From Gemmatimonadaceae bacterium (GTDB taxonomy: Bacteria > Gemmatimonadota > Gemmatimonadetes > Gemmatimonadales > Gemmatimonadaceae), in contig JAICNG010000001.1 of NCBI GenBank assembly GCA_025931335.1, forward strand, positions 20,676 to 84,675: 64,000 bases of DNA. The letters are read 5' to 3'. Positions within the stretch are counted from its first letter, which is position 1. The number at the start of each line of letters is the position of its first letter. Positions 7,861 through 17,800 of this stretch are shown here, piece by piece. Made by a program: the position numbers and the translations under genes. Below the pieces are notes generated by a model. That model saw only the letters and a list, made by a program, of their open reading frames with translations. It was not told where the DNA came from and searched no databases.

Positions 7861-8795
7861 TCACCGCCGCGCCAGCGCTCGCCGTGCGCGCGCTGCACAA
7901 GCGCTACAGTGACGTGGTGGCTGTCGGCGGGCTCGATCTCGAGGTCCACCCCGGGGAGTGCTTCGGCCTCCTCGGCCCCAACGGCGCGGGGAAGACGACG
8001 ACGATCGAGATTTGCGAAGGGTTGCTCACGCCCGACTCGGGCGATGTGGAGGTGCTGGGGCGCCGCTGGTCCACCGATGAGCGTGAGCTCCGCCAGCTGC
8101 TCGGCATCCAGCTTCAGGAGACGCAGCTCGCCGAGAAGCTGACCGTGCGCGAGACCATGGGGCTGTTTCGGAGCTTTTACGATCGTGGCCGTGAGCCCGA
8201 AGACGTCATTGCGCTCGTGCAGCTGGAGGAGAAGTCGCGCGCACGCGTCGGCTCGCTGTCCGGCGGGCAGAAGCAACGGCTCGCGCTCGCCTGTGCGCTC
8301 GTCGGCGATCCGCGGCTGCTGTTCCTCGACGAGCCGACGACGGGACTCGATCCGCAAGCGCGCCGCCAACTGTGGGAGCTGATTGGTGAGCTGCGCGCGG
8401 GAGGGCGCACGATCGTTCTCACGACGCACTACATGGAAGAGGCGGAGCGGCTGTGCGATCGCGTCGCGATCATCGACCACGGCCGCGCCATCGCTCTTGG
8501 AACACCCCGCGAGCTAGTGGAAACCCTCGGCGCCGATCACGTCGTGGAGTTTGCGTTAGGCGAGGTCTCGTCGCTTTCCACCGACGTGCTGGCCGCGCTC
8601 GCAGGCGTTCGGAGCGTTCGGGGCAGCGACGGTTCCTGGGCGCTGACTGTCGGCGAGCTTCACGTCGCCCTACCGGCGATTCTCGCCGAAGTGGAGCGGC
8701 GCGGTGCGACGCTGGCGGAGCTTCGCACCCACTCGGCGACGCTCGAGGACGTGTTCGTGTCGCTCACCGGCCGTCACTTGCGCGAGGGAGGATGA
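7845..8795 (+). CDS. ABC transporter ATP-binding protein (DrrA/ABC-2 type)
   Basis: The 316-residue ATPase has Walker A GPNGAGKTTT, a Q-loop around IQLQET, signature LSGGQKQRL, Walker B LLFLDEPTTGLD and the H-loop TTHYMEE. The C-terminal 80 residues resemble the DrrA accessory domain that ends TLEDVFVSLTGR. It powers the permease encoded immediately downstream, whose ATG overlaps this stop codon (ATGA). The exported substrate is not predictable, but drug, lipid or polysaccharide export is usual for this group. Confidence 0.92.
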   Translation: MGASVITAAPALAVRALHKRYSDVVAVGGLDLEVHPGECFGLLGPNGAGKTTTIEICEGLLTPDSGDVEVLGRRWSTDERELRQLLGIQLQETQLAEKLTVRETMGLFRSFYDRGREPEDVIALVQLEEKSRARVGSLSGGQKQRLALACALVGDPRLLFLDEPTTGLDPQARRQLWELIGELRAGGRTIVLTTHYMEEAERLCDRVAIIDHGRAIALGTPRELVETLGADHVVEFALGEVSSLSTDVLAALAGVRSVRGSDGSWALTVGELHVALPAILAEVERRGATLAELRTHSATLEDVFVSLTGRHLREGG

Positions 8796-9880
8796 CCGCG
8801 AGCGTGTCCCCTCCCTCCGTGAGCCGGCCGCGTCGCGGCCTGCGGGAGCATCCCCTCACACAGCTCGTGAAGGTGCGCTTCCTCGAGTTCTGGCGAGAGC
8901 CCGAGGCGGTGTTCTGGGTTTTCATCTTTCCCATCCTCCTGGCGGCGGGGCTCGGCATCGCGTTTCGCCAGCGGGCTCCCGATGTCGTGAAGGTGGGCGT
9001 GCTCGTCTCGGAGCCGCACGCGGGCGCGCTCAGCGATGCGATCGCGCGCGATTCCCGCCTCGATGTCCTCCCGCTCGATGACAGCGCGGGGATGCACGCG
9101 TTGCGCACTGGACGCATCGCGCTGTTCGTCGTGCCGCGCGCCGAGCGAACCGTCGAGTATCGCTATGATGACACGCGCCCGGACGCGCGGAACGCACGCC
9201 TGCTGGTGGACGACGCCATCCAGCGCGCCGCGGGACGGAGCGACGTCGCGACCGTGCGCGAGCGGCACGTGCGGGAGCCCGGAGCGCGCTACATCGACTT
9301 CGTCGTTCCCGGTCTCCTGGCGATGAACCTGATGGGAAGCGGGATCTGGGGTGTGGGATTCACGATCGTCGAATCGCGCCGGAAGAAGCTGCTGAAGCGG
9401 CTCATCGCGACACCGATGTCGCGCGCCCAGTTCCTCGCATCGTTCATCCTGTCGCGCCTGGCGATGCTCGTGCTGGAGGTGGGCGCGTTCCTCGGATTCG
9501 GCATCCTGGTGTTCGGTGTACCCGCCCGCGGCTCGCTGGGAACGCTGGTCCTGGTCGCGCTGACCTCCGCACTGGCGTTCAGCGCGCTCGGACTGCTCGT
9601 CGCCTCACGGGTCCGCACGATGGAGGGTGCGTCGGGCCTGATGAACCTCGTGATGCTCCCGATGTGGATCTTCTCGGGCGTGTTCTTTTCGGCGTCGCGA
9701 TTCCCCGATGCCGCGCAGCCGGTCATTCAAGCGCTTCCGCTCACCGCGGCGGCGGACGCGCTCCGCGCCACGCTGCTCGAGGGCGCGTCGCTTTCGGCGC
9801 TGGCGGGCGAGCTGGGTATTCTCGCCGCGTGGCTGGTGGGGGGCTTCACAGCCGCGCTGGCGCTGTTCCGCTGGCGGTGA
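8792..9880 (+). CDS. ABC-2 type transporter permease
   Basis: ATG at 8792 overlaps the ATPase stop and follows GAGGGAGG. The 362-residue protein has an N-terminal membrane helix (VFWVFIFPILLAAGLGIAF), a soluble extracytoplasmic region of about 150 residues, then a five-helix ABC-2 membrane block from VPGLLAMNLMGSGIWGVGF to AAWLVGGFTAALALF. RRKKLLKRLIATPMSR is the conserved coupling segment. It pairs with the preceding ATPase. Confidence 0.9.
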   Translation: MTASVSPPSVSRPRRGLREHPLTQLVKVRFLEFWREPEAVFWVFIFPILLAAGLGIAFRQRAPDVVKVGVLVSEPHAGALSDAIARDSRLDVLPLDDSAGMHALRTGRIALFVVPRAERTVEYRYDDTRPDARNARLLVDDAIQRAAGRSDVATVRERHVREPGARYIDFVVPGLLAMNLMGSGIWGVGFTIVESRRKKLLKRLIATPMSRAQFLASFILSRLAMLVLEVGAFLGFGILVFGVPARGSLGTLVLVALTSALAFSALGLLVASRVRTMEGASGLMNLVMLPMWIFSGVFFSASRFPDAAQPVIQALPLTAAADALRATLLEGASLSALAGELGILAAWLVGGFTAALALFRWR

Positions 9881-9925
9881 CGCGACCAACGGTTCGCGCA
9901 CGATCGTTGCACGATCGAGGTCTCG

Positions 9926-10162
9926 ATGGCCACCGAGCCGCTTCGTCCCGAGGACGTAGACGCCCTCCTTGCGCCCAACATGCGCACGACGGTCGCCGAC
10001 CTGTTGTCGGCGCGCGACTCGCTGTTGCGAGCGCGCGTCGCCTTCGAGCGTCTGGCGGTGGCGGTCGAGAACCTCCGCCAGGCCAGCGTTCGCGCCCAGA
10101 ACGCCGCGCGCACGCTCGAGGCCGAGGTGACCCGGCACACCCGTCCGCCGCGCGCCGACTAG
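9926..10162 (+). CDS. Small coiled-coil hypothetical protein
   Basis: The 78 residues are mainly one long helix (TVADLLSARDSLLRARVAFE, then AVENLRQASVRAQNAARTLE) with heptad-like leucine and alanine spacing. There is no membrane segment and no family was recognised. It lies 45 bases after the ABC permease on the same strand. The left arm of the GxxExxY element starts 67 bases after its stop. Confidence 0.55.
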   Translation: MATEPLRPEDVDALLAPNMRTTVADLLSARDSLLRARVAFERLAVAVENLRQASVRAQNAARTLEAEVTRHTRPPRAD

Positions 10163-10229
10163 CTTTGGGGATTCTGCGGGGCGAGGGGTGAGATGGCTGG
10201 CATCATCTCGCCACGAGCCGTCCCAGCCT

Positions 10230-10804
10230 GGCATCCAAGTTCAAAGGGGGGACGCGGATGCCGCGGATGCAGCGGATCAGGCGGATTTGCTGCCTTTGTT
10301 ACTGCAGAACACCCGGTGGAAGCGAGGCTCCAATCCGAAATGCAGCAGGAGCCCAACTTCAAGACTGGTTGCACGGAGATAGTTGAAGAGTTGCCGCTGG
10401 GCCGCACCGGGGAGCTCGGCGCCCGCCTTCGTTTCGACGACGACTTTTTCATCCACGATCATGTCGATTCGCTGCACGGCGAGAACGTGATCCTTATAGG
10501 CCACGTGGACGCTGACTTCTCTTGCCACGCGATGGCCGCGATCGATCAGCTCACGCTCCAGCGCCATCACGTACACGTGCTCGAGGAAGCCGAACCCAAG
10601 GGTGTTGTACACCTCGAAGAACGCGCCAATGATCGAGCGTGTCGGCCGCTCCTCCGGCAAGGGAATTCTGGTCATGCGAGAGGATACTTCCACGGCGCAC
10701 GACAAAGTCATCAGACCTATGCGCCAATGATCACGATTTACCGGTCACTATCCGCCTGATCCGCTGCATCGGCCGCATCCGCATGTCCTTTGAACTTGGA
10801 TGCC
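10230..10804. mobile_element. Candidate GxxExxY element: single gene bounded by about 56-bp inverted repeats
   Basis: The left arm (10230-10286) and right arm (10750-10804) are inverted copies with only a few mismatches. Both carry GGCATCCAAGTTCAAAGG at the outer end and GCAGCGGATCAGGCGGAT at the inner end, with GCGGATGC words between. The only gene inside is the GxxExxY protein, whose 3' end lies in the left arm. No transposase is present. A lone copy of one outer end is found at 46265-46304, showing that this terminus is dispersed. No target-site duplication could be identified by eye. Confidence 0.65.
10277..10675 (-). CDS. GxxExxY family protein (PD-(D/E)XK-like fold suspected)
   Basis: The 132-residue protein contains GFLEHVY, the family-defining GxxExxY motif, near residue 27, then RIDMIVDEKVVVETKAGAEL, whose D...ExK arrangement fits a PD-(D/E)XK nuclease-like core, then AAQRQLFNYLRAT and VGLLLHFG, the usual C-terminal helix and strand. 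Function of the family is not established. The last residues (SNKGSKSA) are encoded by the repeat arm. ATG at 10675 is chosen because homology starts nearby; no ribosome binding site is evident. Confidence 0.88.
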   Translation of the reverse strand: MTRIPLPEERPTRSIIGAFFEVYNTLGFGFLEHVYVMALERELIDRGHRVAREVSVHVAYKDHVLAVQRIDMIVDEKVVVETKAGAELPGAAQRQLFNYLRATSLEVGLLLHFGLEPRFHRVFCSNKGSKSA

Positions 10805-10845
10805 CGAGCCGCCCCAGGCAGTAGAGACAACTCGGTCCCGGCGAC

Positions 10846-12021
10846 ATGTTTCGACAAACGCCGAACGAGGGAGCAGTGGCAGAACGGGACCACGCGGTGG
10901 TCGCTGAAGATCCCGCGACTGTCGTCCGCACAAGGTACTGGCATCGACTGGACGACGGGCGCGTTCAGTGCGACATCTGTCCGCGCGCGTGCAAGCTGCG
11001 CGACGGGCAACGCGGCCTCTGCTTCGTCCGCGCCTGTCAGGACGGCGAGATCGTCCTCACGACGTACGGGCGATCGAGCGGTTTTTGCGTCGATCCGATC
11101 GAGAAGAAACCGCTGAATCACTTCCTGCCCGGAACGCCCGTCCTGTCATTCGGAACGGCCGGGTGCAACCTGGCCTGCAAGTTCTGCCAGAACTGGGACA
11201 TTTCGAAGTCCCGCGAGATGGACACGCTCGCCGACGCGGCCTCTCCCGACGAGATCGCGGGCACCGCGCTGCGGCTCGGCTGCCAAAGCGTGGCGTTTAC
11301 CTACAACGATCCGGTGATCTTCCACGAGTACGCGATCGACGTGGCCCGGGCGTGCCGAGCGCGCGGGATCAAGAGTGTCGCCGTCACGGCGGGATACCAG
11401 AACGCCGACGCGCGCGCGGAGTTCTACCAGTACATGGACGCGGCGAACGTCGACCTCAAGGCATTCACCGACACGTTCTATCGCGAGATCTGCGCCGGCC
11501 ATCTCCAGCCGGTCCTCGACACGCTCGTCTATCTGAAACACGAGACCAGCGTCTGGTTCGAGATCACCAACCTGGTGATTCCCGGCCTCAACGACTGTGA
11601 CGACGAATTCGACGCGATGACGCGGTGGGTGGTCGGCGAGCTTGGCCCCGACGTGCCGATCCACTTCACCGCCTTTCACCCCGACTGGAGAATGCGCGAC
11701 CGGCCGCACACGCCACCGGCGACGCTCGCGCGTGCGCGCCAGATCGCGCTCCGGAACGGCGTACGATACGCGTATACCGGGAACGTCCACGACAGGGCCG
11801 GCGGGACGACCACCTGCCACGGGTGCGGTACGCCGCTGATCGTGCGCGACTGGTACGAGCTCCTCGAGTGGAATCTCACGACCGATGGCCGCTGTCGTTG
11901 CTGCAACGCCGAATGCGCCGGAGAGTTTGTCGGTCCGCCGGGTGACTGGGGAGCGCACCGGCAGGCGGTGCGCCTAACGGCGCGCGGACGCCCACCTCGA
12001 TCGCCGAGAGGAACGACGTGA
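10846..12021 (+). CDS. amrS: AmmeMemoRadiSam system radical SAM enzyme
   Basis: The 391-residue enzyme has the radical SAM cluster motif CNLACKFCQNWDIS (residues about 107-120), an upstream cysteine-rich region CDICPRACKLRDGQRGLC, and a C-terminal cysteine pair region (CHGCGTPL, then CRCCNAEC) likely to bind another metal. YNDPVIFHEYAIDVA and NVDLKAFTDTFYREIC are AmrS signatures. The usual partner genes (AMMECR1 and Memo) are not in the window. Its natural modification target is not established. The stop overlaps the GTG of the BNR gene. Confidence 0.92.
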   Translation: MFRQTPNEGAVAERDHAVVAEDPATVVRTRYWHRLDDGRVQCDICPRACKLRDGQRGLCFVRACQDGEIVLTTYGRSSGFCVDPIEKKPLNHFLPGTPVLSFGTAGCNLACKFCQNWDISKSREMDTLADAASPDEIAGTALRLGCQSVAFTYNDPVIFHEYAIDVARACRARGIKSVAVTAGYQNADARAEFYQYMDAANVDLKAFTDTFYREICAGHLQPVLDTLVYLKHETSVWFEITNLVIPGLNDCDDEFDAMTRWVVGELGPDVPIHFTAFHPDWRMRDRPHTPPATLARARQIALRNGVRYAYTGNVHDRAGGTTTCHGCGTPLIVRDWYELLEWNLTTDGRCRCCNAECAGEFVGPPGDWGAHRQAVRLTARGRPPRSPRGTT

Positions 12022-13088
12022 GCATACCCCTTCGTCCCGTCGCGTCGCTGTGTCTGCTCGCGGGGTGTCTTCACTCCGGGACATCCGAGCTCGAGCGCGC
12101 CCCCGCATCACCGCCCGTGCTCGCCGCGCAGCGGAGCGGCACCACCGCCCTGCTCCAGGCGGTGAGCGCGCCAAGCGCGCGGGTGGCCTGGGTGAGCGGG
12201 CATCGCGGCACCTATGCGGTGACGACCGATGGAGGCGCGAGCTGGCGCGCGGCGGTCGTCCCCGAGGGGGATTCCCTCCAGTTTCGTGACGTCTACGCCG
12301 TCGACGAGCGGACGGCCTGGCTGCTCGCCGCCGGCGACGGCGATCGCTCACGCATCTATCACACGACGAATGGCGGGCAGACGTGGACGCTCCAGTTTCG
12401 GAATACGGACCCCCGCGCGTTTTACGACTGTCTCGACTTCTGGGATGCGCGGCGCGGGCTCGCCTTCAGCGACGCGGTCGATGGACGCTTTGGCATCCTC
12501 ACGACGAGCGATGGTGGCCGCACGTGGGCGCGCGTCCCTGACGAGGCGTTGCCGGCGGCGCGGGCGGGAGAAGGGGCGTTCGCGGCGAGCGGCACCTGCG
12601 TGATCACGGGCACCGGCGGCCGCGCATGGATCTCCACTGGCAATGCCCCGCCGGAATCACGCATCCTCTATACGGCCGACTACGGACGCAGCTGGAGCGT
12701 CTTTCTCACGCCGCTCTCGGCGGGCGAAGCCGCCGGTGCCGCGACGCTCACCTTCCGCGATACTCTGCACGGGGTGGCGTTAGGCGGCCCGCTCGGCCGC
12801 CCGACCGAGCGTGGCGATCGGACCGCCGTGACCGGGGATGGCGGACGCACGTGGACGCTCGGTGGCCGCCCGGCGATGGCGGGCGCGGTGTACGGGTCCG
12901 CGTACCTCCCTCGCACCCCGGCGCTCGTCGCCGTCGGCCCCGGCGGAATGGACTGGTCGGCCGATGACGCGCGCTCCTGGAGCCGGCTCGACACGCTTGC
13001 ATACTGGAGCGTCGGATTCGCCCGAACGGGGCGTGCAGGTTGGGCGGTCGGGCCGAATGGCCGCATCACCAAACTCGTCATCGAATAG
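12018..13088 (+). CDS. BNR/YCF48-like propeller lipoprotein
   Basis: The GTG start overlaps the amrS stop. LCLLAGCLHSG is a lipobox, so the protein is probably lipid-anchored. Asp-box repeats recur: TTDGGASWRA, TTNGGQTWTL, TSDGGRTWAR, TADYGRSWSV, TGDGGRTWTL. The five or more visible repeats fit a six- or seven-bladed sialidase-like or HCF136-like propeller. No sialidase catalytic residues are apparent, so a binding or assembly role is more likely than hydrolysis. Confidence 0.85.
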   Translation: MSIPLRPVASLCLLAGCLHSGTSELERAPASPPVLAAQRSGTTALLQAVSAPSARVAWVSGHRGTYAVTTDGGASWRAAVVPEGDSLQFRDVYAVDERTAWLLAAGDGDRSRIYHTTNGGQTWTLQFRNTDPRAFYDCLDFWDARRGLAFSDAVDGRFGILTTSDGGRTWARVPDEALPAARAGEGAFAASGTCVITGTGGRAWISTGNAPPESRILYTADYGRSWSVFLTPLSAGEAAGAATLTFRDTLHGVALGGPLGRPTERGDRTAVTGDGGRTWTLGGRPAMAGAVYGSAYLPRTPALVAVGPGGMDWSADDARSWSRLDTLAYWSVGFARTGRAGWAVGPNGRITKLVIE

Positions 13089-13091
13089 GCC

Positions 13092-14726
13092 ATGCGCTTT
13101 CGCGTCCTCCTTCTCGCCCTCGCGCTCACCAGTCACGTCGCGCACGCGCAGGCAGCGCAGCGACAAGACACCGTCGGCCGGGTCGACAGCCTGTTTTCCC
13201 GGTTGACCACGAGCACTCCCGGATGCGCCGTCGGCGTCTCGCGCCACGGACGAACCGCGCTCGCCAGGGCGTACGGCATGGCGAACCTCGAGTACGACGC
13301 GCCGCTCACGACGGAATCGATCATCGAAGCGGGCTCCGTGGCCAAGCAGTTCACCGCCGCCGCCGTCCTGTTGCTCGCGCAGCAGGGGAAGCTTTCCATC
13401 GACGATCCGGTGCGGAAGCACATCCCGGAACTTCCCGACTACGGTGCGCCGCTCACGATCCGGCACATGCTCAATCACACGAGCGGGCTGCGGGACTGGG
13501 GCACGGTGGCGGCCGTGGAGGGGTGGCCGCGTGGCTCTCGTGTGCACACGCACGATCACGTCCTCGACATCGTCACCCGGCAACGCTCGCTCAACTTCCC
13601 ACCGGGGAGCGAGTACCTCTACAGCAACACCGGATACAACCTGCTCGCGATCATCGTGCAGCGGGTGAGTGGCCGCGCCTTCGCCGACTTCACGCGCACC
13701 GAGATCTTCGAGCCGCTCGGGATGGCGCGCACGTCCTGGCGTGATGACTACACGCGCGTCGTGAAGGGGCGCGCGACCGCCTATTCACCCACCCGCACCG
13801 GATTCCGTCTCAACATGCCGTTCGAGAACGTGCATGGAAACGGCGGGCTGCTCACCACGGTGGAGGACCTGCTGCGGTGGAGCGCCAATTTCGACGCCGG
13901 GCACGTCGGCGGGCCGGCGCTGCTGCGCGAGCAGGTGCGCCCCGGCCGCCTTACGAGCGGGCGCGAGATCGAGTACGCCGCGGGTCTCGGCGTGTCACGA
14001 TACCGCGGCGTGCCCCAGGTGAGTCACAGCGGTGCCACCGCTGGCTATCGCGCCTTCCTCGCCCGGTATCCCGATCAGGGGCTCGCCGTCGCCGTGTTGT
14101 GCAACCACGCCGGCGCGCCCGCCGTCACCCTCGGCCACCGCGTCGCCGATCTGTTCCTCGGTGCGGCCGCCACCGATCCCGCGCCGCCGAAGACAATCGC
14201 GCTCGCGCCGGACGTGCTCGCCGCGCGCGCCGGCCTCTACCGCAACACCGTCACCTGGGAGCCGCTGCGGATCTCCGTGCGTGACGGGAAGCTCATCGAC
14301 AACCGAGGCACCGAGGCGGTTGCCCTCTCGCCCAACCTGTTCCACGCATCGAACGGTGGGCGCGCGCTGTTCGACGTTGCGCCCGATGGGCGAACGCGCG
14401 CATTGCGACTCCTGCAGGAGGATGGAGACACGCTCCTCTTTCTGCCCGTCGAGCCGTGGACGCCAGCGCCCGGCGATCTCGCGCCCTTCGCCGGAACGTA
14501 CACGAGCGATGAGGCGGCGGCGACGTTCACCCTCGTGCAGCAGGCAGGTAAACTCCTTCTGCGCCAGCGCCCGACCCTTTCCCTCGAGCTGCAGCCGCGA
14601 TATCGCGACGTCTTCGAGGTCCCCACCGGCGACATCATCCGCTTCGTTCGCGATGACAGCGGGAAGGTCATCGAGATGAGCATCTTTCTGGGGCGGGTGA
14701 GGGATTTACGCTTCAAAAGACAATGA
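13092..14726 (+). CDS. Beta-lactamase-family serine hydrolase, secreted
   Basis: A signal peptide ends at HVAHAQ. The 544-residue protein has the class C/penicillin-binding fold: nucleophile motif SVAK (GSVAKQFTAAAV, residue about 81), YSNTGYN as the YxN motif, and SHSGATAGY as the KTG-equivalent HSG. A C-terminal domain of about 170 residues (from LYRNTVTWEPL) resembles the lipocalin-like extensions of DUF3471-type esterases. It probably hydrolyses esters or D-amino peptides in the periplasm. The stop codon is the first TGA of an inverted repeat (14722-14811). Confidence 0.9.
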   Translation: MRFRVLLLALALTSHVAHAQAAQRQDTVGRVDSLFSRLTTSTPGCAVGVSRHGRTALARAYGMANLEYDAPLTTESIIEAGSVAKQFTAAAVLLLAQQGKLSIDDPVRKHIPELPDYGAPLTIRHMLNHTSGLRDWGTVAAVEGWPRGSRVHTHDHVLDIVTRQRSLNFPPGSEYLYSNTGYNLLAIIVQRVSGRAFADFTRTEIFEPLGMARTSWRDDYTRVVKGRATAYSPTRTGFRLNMPFENVHGNGGLLTTVEDLLRWSANFDAGHVGGPALLREQVRPGRLTSGREIEYAAGLGVSRYRGVPQVSHSGATAGYRAFLARYPDQGLAVAVLCNHAGAPAVTLGHRVADLFLGAAATDPAPPKTIALAPDVLAARAGLYRNTVTWEPLRISVRDGKLIDNRGTEAVALSPNLFHASNGGRALFDVAPDGRTRALRLLQEDGDTLLFLPVEPWTPAPGDLAPFAGTYTSDEAAATFTLVQQAGKLLLRQRPTLSLELQPRYRDVFEVPTGDIIRFVRDDSGKVIEMSIFLGRVRDLRFKRQ

Positions 14727-14811
14727 GGAATGAGGACTGAGGAGTGAGGAATACGATTGGCCAAGAGTCCACTCAATCGAATTGCTCACTCCTCGGTCCT
14801 CATTCCTCATT
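14722..14811. repeat. TGAGGAATGAGGA inverted repeat, copy 1 (probable bidirectional terminator)
   Basis: Two 38-bp arms (14722-14759 and 14774-14811) match at about 34 positions around a 14-nt loop. The arms are made of the word TGAGGA with small variations. The element begins in the last codon of the hydrolase gene and lies between two convergent genes, so it could stop transcription from both sides. Related copies are at 30910 and 35452. Confidence 0.85.
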
Positions 14812-14823
14812 CTCCGGGCGGCC

Positions 14824-17800
14824 TCAATCCCCAGCGGGCTCCGGGATCGGCATTTCCGCCGTCCTCTGCTTCGGCGTGAAGCCGAAGATCCGCGCGAGCC
14901 CGTGGCGCCACTCGTCGAGAATCTCGTAGAAGGTCGGGATCGCGATCAGCGTCAGCAATGTCGACGTGATCACGCCGCCGATCACCGCCATCCCCAGCGG
15001 CGCGCGAAACTGCGCTCCCTCCCCCCGGCCCAACGCCACCGGGATCATGCCGGCGATGAGCGCGAACGTCGTCATGAGGATCGGACGCAACCGTATCGCG
15101 CCCGCCTCGATGAGCGCCTCGCGCAACGGCAGCCCGCGTCGCTCACGCGCCCATTTCGCGAAATCGATGAGCAGAATCGCGTTCTTCGCGACGATGCCGG
15201 CGAGCAGAATGACGCCGATGAGACTCATGATGTTGATCGTGCCGCCTGACAACGCCAGCGCCAGCATCACGCCGATGAGCGACAGCGGCAGCGACAGCAT
15301 GATCGCCAGCGGGTCGAGGAACGACCCGAACTGCATCACCAGGATCAGGTACATCAGCAGCAGCGCGACGCCGAGGGCGAAGAAGATGTCCCCGAAGACC
15401 TCGGCCTGCTGTTGGGCGTCGCCGCCCTGGGTGACGCGAACTCCCGGCGGCAGCTGGAGGGTCGATATGCGGTCGGTGATGTCGGCAATGACCTCGCCGG
15501 TCGAGCGCCCGGACACGTTCGCCTCGACGTTGACGACGAGATCGCGGTCGAGGTGATTGATCACCGCGGGCCCGACACTCTCCTCGATCTTCGCGACCTG
15601 CCCGAGCGGCACCGTCGACGGCAGGCCGTTGGGCCCTGCCACCACGAGGGGAAGCTGGCGCAGATCGGTCGCGCGACGCCGGGCCTCCGGTGCCAGGCGC
15701 ACGACGACGTCGCGCACCTCACCGCTCGGATCCTCCCAGTCGCCGGCATCGATGCCCGCGAACGCCGGCCGCAGTGCCTGCGCCACGTGCCCGGCGGTGA
15801 TACCTAACGAGCCGGCCACACCGCGATGCAGCTCGACGTTGAGCTCGGGCTTCTGCCCCTTGCTCGACAGACTGATGTCGACGGCATTCGGCACCTGCTT
15901 CACTTCGGCGAGCACCATCTCGGCCGCGGCGTTCACGGCCTCGGGGTCGGTGCCGCGCACTTCGATCTGCAGCTGCTTCAACCCGCCCGCCCAATCGGTG
16001 GCGAAGACGGCGAGGGTCGCCCCAGACACCCGCTGCGTCTCCGCGCGCAGCATCGCGGCGAACTTCTCGGCGCTCACGTCACGATCCGACTTCGACACCA
16101 TCTTGATGTAGATGTTGCCAATGTCGACCGCTCCCGAGGTGTTGTCTCCGAGCGTCGTGTACGTATACCGCACCTCGGGGTGGGCGCGCGCGATGCGCGC
16201 CGCCTCCTCCGCTTTGAGCCGGGTGTACTCGAGGCTCGACCCCGGCGGCGTCTCGATCTTGATGTTCAGCTCGGCGTTGTCGTCCTCCGGAAAGAACGCG
16301 ACACCGACGATCCCCTTGGCCGGCACGATCGGCAGCAGGATCATCGCGACGGCAACCGCCGCGACGATCGCGCCAATCCGCAGATACCACCGGCGCAAGT
16401 GCGAGAGCCCGAACAGCGCGACCGCGATCGCGAGCAGCACGACGAGCAGCCCCGTGACTCCCTTGACCGGCAGCGTGAACGACCCGAGGAACGTCCCGAC
16501 CGCGATCACGACGATCGGCAGGCGGTGGTCGAGCGCCCAGGCGATCACTTTCTTGTAGTCCTGCGACCGCCGGTTGAACCAGGCGTTGAACCGGTCGAGC
16601 TTCTTCGTGATCCACGCCTTCTCGTGCTCCGCCTTGTGCGGGTCCTTCCAGTAGGCCGAGAGCATTGGGTCGAGCGAGAACGACACGAAGAGCGACACGA
16701 ACACCGACGCGGCAATCGTCAGGGCGAACGGCTTGAACCACTGCCCACCCACGCCCGGCATGAACGCGATCGGCACGAACACGGCCAGAATCGAGAACGT
16801 CGTCGCGGCGACCGCGAGCCCGATCTCATCGGTCCCTTCGCGCGCTGCCGTGTAATGGTCTTTCCCCATCTCCACGTGACGGACGATGTTCTCGCGCACC
16901 ACGATCGCGTCGTCGATCAGAATCCCGATCGCCAGCGACAGGCCGAGGAGCGACATCGTCTCGAGGCGGAACCCGAATGCCCACACCGCGATGAATGAGG
17001 CGAGCACGGAGATCGGCAGCGCGATGCCGGTGATGACCGTCGAGCGCCAGGAGTTGAGGAAGAGGAAGACGACGAGCACCGTCAGCAATGCGCCCTCGAT
17101 GAGCGCCTCCTGCACGTTGCGCACGGAGTTGCGGACTTCGACGCCGCTGTTCTTGACGGCGTCGATCGTCGTCCCGGCGGGCAGTGTGGTCCTCAAGCTG
17201 TCGATCCGCTCGAGGATCTTGTCGCTGACGCTCGTCGTGCTGTACCCCTTCGACTTCTTGACGTCGATACCGACGGCTTCGCGTCCGTTGTAGGCCGCTG
17301 CCGTGCGTTGCTCCTCGACGCCGTCGAACACGTCGGCGACCTGGCCCAGACGGATGAGCTGGCCATTGCGCTCGGCGACGACGAGCTGAGCGAATTCGGC
17401 CGGCGACTCCAGCCGTCCCTTGAGGCGGATCGATCGTTCCTCGAGCGCGCTGGTCACGCGACCGACGGGCGCCGCGAGGTTCTGGAGCGCAAGCGCCTGC
17501 ACGACATCCGAGACACCCACCCCGGCCGACTGAAGCGCCTCGGGCCTGATCTGCACCGTCAGCTCGCGCTCCACATTGCCCGACACCTGCACTTCCGCGA
17601 CACCGGGAATCGAGCGAAGCAGACGCGTGATCCCGGGATCCGCGAGTCGCGTCAGCTCGGCGGGCGTGAGCGATGTCGACGATAGCGCGAGCGAGACGAT
17701 CGGGAGATCCGTGTCGTTGAACTTGCGGATGATCGGCTCTTCCAGCTCCGACGGCAGATCGGCGCGTATCCCCGAGATGGCGTCACGGACATCCTGCGTC

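Noticed and set aside
9926-10162. Toxin-antitoxin pair formed by the small coiled-coil gene and the GxxExxY gene
   Set aside because: The genes are on opposite strands, separated by a repeat arm, and neither resembles a known toxin or antitoxin family.
10277-10675. TGA at the end of the GxxExxY gene as another selenocysteine codon
   Set aside because: The stop lies within the repeat arm, beyond the conserved domain, and the sequence after it is repeat DNA with no protein-like continuation.
15826-16998. Long plus-strand open frame opposite the RND pump
   Set aside because: Composition is arginine/histidine-rich and lacks any motif; the opposite strand encodes an unmistakable RND permease.
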